In this document: positions 61,096-64,000 of the stretch, one piece after another
How positions within the stretch are numbered: position 1 is the first letter of the stretch
Layout of the letters: every line of letters starts with the position of its first letter
Assembly: GCA_029287455.1 (NCBI GenBank)
Contig: JARFRB010000038.1
Coordinates: forward strand, 30,329-94,328
Length of the DNA: 64,000 bases
Direction of reading: 5' to 3'
Source: Pelagibius litoralis
GTDB lineage: Bacteria; Pseudomonadota; Alphaproteobacteria; Kiloniellales; DSM-21159
Notes under the pieces: generated by a model
What the model was told of the DNA's origin: nothing
The model's input: the letters and a program-made list of their open reading frames with translations, nothing else
Database searches by the model: none
Position numbers and translations under genes: made by a program

Positions 61096-61145
61096 TCACA
61101 ACCTAAGGGCAGGATCACAACTCTCAATGCGAGAGTTAATTGTGA
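61096..61145. promoter_or_regulatory. Nested inverted repeats directly before the nuclease gene
   Basis: TCACAA occurs at 61096 and 61115 and its complement TTGTGA at 61140. Between the last two lies AACTCTC (61119-61125) facing GAGAGTT (61131-61137), giving a palindrome over 61115-61145 that ends five bases before the ATG at 61150. It may be an operator or an mRNA hairpin that limits translation. Confidence 0.45.
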
Positions 61146-61149
61146 GATA

Positions 61150-62040
61150 ATGCCTAAAGGTTGCGATACGAGAGTGCGGCGAAGCGGCGGTCAGGCGCTT
61201 GCACCCTTGGCCCGTGGCCCCGGCGCACTCGGGTTTGCCGGGCTCATCTTGGCGGGGCTTCTGGTGGCGGGCCTGTTGGGGGTCGCGGCGAGCGCGGGAG
61301 CGTGGGCTCAGGAGATCCACAGCGCCCACTGCCTCTTCGGCTGCCCGTTCGGGGGGCCGCGGGACAACGACGTCATAGTGCGCGACCTTTACATCCTCAG
61401 CCACAACGACCGGCGCAAGTTCGCCGACTGGGTTGCCTATCGGGTGGATCCCAAGAACTTCGGCGCGCGCCGCCCCCGCCGGTTGGTGCCGGATCCCCTG
61501 CTGGCCCCAAGCGAGCGGCTGGAGGCCGCCGATTATAAGGGTGCTCATGCGGCGCTTTCCGTGGACCGCGGCCACCAGGCGCCACTCGGCAGCTTCACCG
61601 GAGCCGCCGATTGGCAGACGGTGAACTACTTTTCCAACATCAGCCCCCAGGCATCGGCCCTGAACGGCGGGCCATGGCGGGCCTTGGAAGAGGCGGTGCG
61701 GCAGCTCTCCCGGGCGCGGCGGGGTCCGGTCTACGTGGTCACCGGCCCTGCTTTTCAGGCTCCCCGCCCGGCCCTGCCCAACGCCGACGAAGCCCACGCC
61801 GCCCCCAGCGCCTATTGGAAGATCGTGGCGGTGCCGGCCGAAGGGCGGGTCGTGGCGGCCGCCTTCCTGATGGACCAGGCGACGCCGGCCACGGCGCGGT
61901 TTTGCGATTACCGGGTGGCGGTGTCGCGCGTGGCGGCGGTGAGCGGGCTTGCCTTCTTCCATGGTCTGGATGCCCGTCCGGGGATCGTTTTGTCCGAGCG
62001 GCCGGGGGAAATGGCGCGCCGGCTCGGCTGCGCGGGTTAG
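61150..62040 (+). CDS. Secreted DNA/RNA non-specific endonuclease
   Basis: 296 residues. After a basic N-terminus, a hydrophobic segment (about 30-52) forms a signal or anchor. The beta-beta-alpha-metal NUC domain has the catalytic motif SVDRGHQAPLGSFTGA (D-R-G-H, about 138-141) and NYFSNISPQASALNGGPWRALEEAV carrying the metal-binding Asn. It likely degrades nucleic acids in the periplasm or outside. No immunity protein is adjacent. Translation initiation looks weak, because the bases just before the ATG form a palindrome without a good ribosome site. Confidence 0.85.
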   Translation: MPKGCDTRVRRSGGQALAPLARGPGALGFAGLILAGLLVAGLLGVAASAGAWAQEIHSAHCLFGCPFGGPRDNDVIVRDLYILSHNDRRKFADWVAYRVDPKNFGARRPRRLVPDPLLAPSERLEAADYKGAHAALSVDRGHQAPLGSFTGAADWQTVNYFSNISPQASALNGGPWRALEEAVRQLSRARRGPVYVVTGPAFQAPRPALPNADEAHAAPSAYWKIVAVPAEGRVVAAAFLMDQATPATARFCDYRVAVSRVAAVSGLAFFHGLDARPGIVLSERPGEMARRLGCAG

Positions 62041-62075
62041 GGCGGCCCCTCTCTCCCCGAGGCCCGGCCCCGTTC

Positions 62076-62450
62076 CTAGAATTTCGCTTCGGGCGGGTCG
62101 AGCCAGAGCCTCAGCGCGTTGGCCAGGTAGCCAGTGCCGATGGCGGCGAGCAGGCGCAGCACCACCAAGCGCGGCGAGGCGGTCTGGCCCAGGGTATCGA
62201 AATCGGCCGCGGTGATTCCGAAGCCGACCACGATTCCCAGAGCGACCAGGCCGGGCAGCAGATAGCGGTGCTTCAAAATCCACCAGCCCGCCAGCCCGGC
62301 GAGCAGCAGGTTAACCGGCTCAACGGCGCTTGAGGCGAGCTCTTCCGGCGTTATGGACAGCCACAGTGCCGCAGCCGCGATCCCCACGAGCACCAGAAGG
62401 TGGGGCCAGAAACGACGGCGCGGGTGCCCTTCGCTATCGTAGATCACCAT
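62076..62450 (-). CDS. Small hypothetical membrane protein
   Basis: 124 residues with about four hydrophobic segments (about 15-33, 43-60, 64-82 and 95-113), beginning MVIYDSEGHPRRRFWPHLLVLVGIAAAALWL. No family is recognised. It follows rlmB on the same strand, 14 bp after its stop, so the two are probably cotranscribed. Confidence 0.7.
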   Translation of the reverse strand: MVIYDSEGHPRRRFWPHLLVLVGIAAAALWLSITPEELASSAVEPVNLLLAGLAGWWILKHRYLLPGLVALGIVVGFGITAADFDTLGQTASPRLVVLRLLAAIGTGYLANALRLWLDPPEAKF

Positions 62451-62464
62451 GCTGGGCGGCCCGG

Positions 62465-63361
62465 CTAGGGATCCGTGGCGGCGTGGCGCCCGATGAGTTC
62501 GTAGAGCGCAACCGCCGCGGCGTTGGATACGTTAAGATCCCGAAAGGCACCCTTGGCCGGCAGGCTCAGCAGGAAGTCACAACGCTCGCGGGTCAGGCGC
62601 CGCAGTCCGGTGCCCTCCGCACCCAGGCAGAGCGCCAGGCGGTCGGGCAGATCGGCGCCGGGCAAGTTGGCGCCCTGCAGGGTGGCCGCTTCCTCCGAGG
62701 CCAGGCCCAACACCCAGAAGCCGTTGGCCTTGAGGGCGTCGAGGGCGCGCGCGAGGTTGGGCAGTTGGAGATAGGGAACCACCTCGAGCGCGCCGGAGGC
62801 CGACTTCGCCAGGATGCCGCTCTCCGGGGCCGAATTGCGTTCCGTCGCCACCACGGCGGCCGCCCCGAAGACCGCGGCCGAGCGCAGGATCGCCCCCACA
62901 TTGTGAGGATCGGTAACCTGATCCAGGACCACCACCACGGCCCGCCCCGCCGGCAGGCTCTCCAGCAAGGGCTCAAGGCCGCCGGTGCTCAAGGGCGCAA
63001 CTTCCAGGGCCAGGCCTTGATGCACAGCGCCCGCACCCAGGCGGCGCTCGATCTCTTCGCGCGCGGCTCGAGTGACCTCCAAGCCAGGATGGCGCTCTAG
63101 CGCTTGCTTCAGCGCCTGCTCCAGCGCCGGACCGCCGCGCCTCTCCGCCTCCTCGCTCAACAAGAGGCGCCTGAGCTTGCGGGCGGGATTGGCCAGCGCG
63201 GCCATGACCGCATGGGTACCGTGCAGCCAGATCGCTCCCCCGGAAGCTCCCCCGGATGCGCCTCCGGCTCGACCCTTGTCAGACCGAGGCGCGCGCGCCG
63301 GCGCGCCGTCCAGGCGGGGCCGGCGGCGGGCGGAGACGTGGGTAGGCTTGCGTTTCGACAT
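62465..63361 (-). CDS. rlmB: 23S rRNA (guanosine-2'-O-)-methyltransferase RlmB-like, SpoU/TrmH family
   Basis: 298 residues. A low-complexity basic N-terminus (1-40, with a GGASGGASGGA repeat) is followed by the substrate-binding domain (IWLHGTHAVMAALANPARKLRRLLL) and the SpoU methylase: motif 1 LDQVTDPHNVGAILRSAAVFGA, motif 2 CLGAEGTGLRRLTRERCDFLLSLP, motif 3 LNVSNAAAVALYE. It methylates G2251 in E. coli 23S rRNA. ATG 63361 gives the proper start; an upstream extension is unlikely. It is divergent from tRNA-Tyr. Confidence 0.93.
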   Translation of the reverse strand: MSKRKPTHVSARRRPRLDGAPARAPRSDKGRAGGASGGASGGAIWLHGTHAVMAALANPARKLRRLLLSEEAERRGGPALEQALKQALERHPGLEVTRAAREEIERRLGAGAVHQGLALEVAPLSTGGLEPLLESLPAGRAVVVVLDQVTDPHNVGAILRSAAVFGAAAVVATERNSAPESGILAKSASGALEVVPYLQLPNLARALDALKANGFWVLGLASEEAATLQGANLPGADLPDRLALCLGAEGTGLRRLTRERCDFLLSLPAKGAFRDLNVSNAAAVALYELIGRHAATDP

Positions 63362-63464
63362 GATCGAACCTAATATGTTCAGAGGAGCAAGGTGCTCCGC
63401 AAGCCCTGCCTTCGCCCTCTCGGAAAAGAGAAGGGGGAACGCGGGTGTTTTGCTTGTTTTCAGG

Positions 63465-63492
63465 TTGACAGATCGGCTTATTTCTTCATATT
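63465..63492 (+). promoter_or_regulatory. Promoter for the tRNA-Tyr / tRNA-Gly / tuf unit
   Basis: A perfect -35 TTGACA (63465-63470), a 16-base spacer and CATATT (63487-63492, four of six) precede the tRNA-Tyr by 34 bases. It lies in the AT-richer gap between rlmB and the tRNAs. It probably drives tRNA-Tyr, tRNA-Gly and, by read-through, tuf. Confidence 0.65.
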
Positions 63493-63526
63493 CCGCTGTC
63501 CGCTGCGCCGGCGGTCTCATAGGTCC

Positions 63527-63611
63527 GGAGGGGTGCCCGAGTGGTTAAAGGGGACGGACTGTAAATCCGTTGGCTTCGCCTACGTTGGTTCGAATCCAAC
63601 CCCCTCCACCA
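63527..63611 (+). tRNA. tRNA-Tyr (GUA)
   Basis: Acceptor GGAGGGG pairs with CCCCTCC, and ACCA is encoded. The anticodon stem ACGGA/TCCGT carries loop CTGTAAA, giving GTA. A long variable arm and T arm GTTGGTTCGAATCCAAC are present, as expected of bacterial Tyr tRNA. Confidence 0.97.
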
Positions 63612-63705
63612 AGACGCCTCGGGAAGACTCCTCGGTGGAGCGCGAGAGTGCGGGAGACGAAGGCGAGGTGGTAACGGGCGGCAACGCCAGGGAGTTCGAT
63701 TTTTC

Positions 63706-63779
63706 GCGGGTGTAGCTCAATGGTAGAGCCCCAGCCTTCCAAGCTGGTGGTGCGGGTTCGATTCCCGTCACCCGCTCCA
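63706..63779 (+). tRNA. tRNA-Gly (UCC)
   Basis: Acceptor GCGGGTG pairs with CACCCGC, followed by encoded TCCA. The D arm is TAGCTCAATGGTAGAGC. The anticodon stem CCAGC/GCTGG carries loop CTTCCAA, giving TCC. The T arm is GCGGGTTCGATTCCCGT. It is 94 bp after tRNA-Tyr and 89 bp before tuf. Confidence 0.97.
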
Positions 63780-63868
63780 TCCCATGACCCGGGAAAGAGG
63801 TCGAACGGGCGGCGGGCCACGGGTTAGGGGCAAGGTTCAACGGGTCGAGACAGGAACGCGATAGAGCG

Positions 63869-64000
63869 ATGGCGAAGGCGAAATTCGAGCGGAACAAGCC
63901 GCACTGTAACATCGGGACGATTGGTCACGTTGATCATGGCAAGACGTCATTGACGGCTGCGATCACGAAGACCTTGGCTGAGACGGGCGGTGCGGAGTTC
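63869..64000 (+). CDS. tuf: Elongation factor Tu, N-terminus (cut by window edge)
   Basis: The visible 44 residues, [20 protein letters not shown] then [24 protein letters not shown], are the EF-Tu start with the P-loop G-H-V-D-H-G-K-T. The gene runs past the window. The tRNA-Tyr, tRNA-Gly, tuf order is typical; tRNA-Trp, secE and nusG would be expected next. Confidence 0.96.
   Translation, partial: MAKAKFERNKPHCNIGTIGHVDHGKTSLTAAITKTLAETGGAEF

Overview
This is a gene-dense, high-GC stretch of an alphaproteobacterial chromosome. The class call rests on several lineage markers: a Usg-family protein, a DUF3035/BamF lipoprotein, the very large NAD-dependent glutamate dehydrogenase, DUF2244, a DUF1127 mini-protein, a CenR-like response regulator, a COX15-type heme A synthase, and the tRNA-Tyr / tRNA-Gly / tuf order at the right edge. 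An order near Rhodospirillales fits the gene content, but that is inference. No rRNA, insertion sequence, prophage or CRISPR array is visible, and the region looks like stable core chromosome rather than an island.

Layout. 1-3249 (minus): truncated GST, heme A synthase, Usg, a TerB-like protein and a Sel1-repeat protein. 3397-9908: TrhA/hemolysin III, an orphan receiver protein, a perfect terminator, a Bax inhibitor-1 family protein, then the YbbA/YbbP-type ABC exporter divergent from arylesterase TesA. 10045-15316: aldo/keto reductase, ThpR, then a tightly overlapping minus operon (LMW phosphatase, fructosamine-kinase family, EamA transporter) divergent from a sirtuin/uracil-glycosylase-family pair. 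15356-20110 (minus): MaoC hydratase, ileS, lspA, bamF. 20111-25486: a long leader and a two-domain cold-shock protein, small hypothetical genes, a PhyH dioxygenase, an MFS carrier and a SleB-type hydrolase.

26115-40100: ribA, an alpha/beta hydrolase, a CenR-like regulator, a REP-like inverted repeat, a divergent pair of TPR enzymes, a LysE exporter, then a metallo-hydrolase / methyltransferase / class III cyclase run preceded by a perfect TGTGA-N6-TCACA palindrome. After these come DUF2244, nth, a lipoprotein, bactofilin and a CysZ-like protein. 40239-49318: adenosine kinase, typA, AmpG-like permease and NAD-GDH. 49460-58597: cupin, gloB, methyltransferase, moaA, nadK, DUF1127, a LysR regulator and argE overlapping an AbrB-family permease. 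58636-64000: a fusion of the mostly archaeal DUF371 domain to an RsmI-like methylase, tRNA-Leu, an SDR, a secreted nuclease, rlmB, tRNA-Tyr, tRNA-Gly and the start of tuf.

Most genes are housekeeping: translation (ileS, rlmB, typA, tuf, tRNAs), envelope (lspA, bamF, bactofilin, AmpG, SleB), cofactors (ctaA, ribA, moaA, nadK) and DNA or protein repair. The most unusual items are the DUF371-RsmI fusion, the CRP-like palindrome ahead of a cyclase cluster, and the protein-deglycation-type operon facing a sirtuin.
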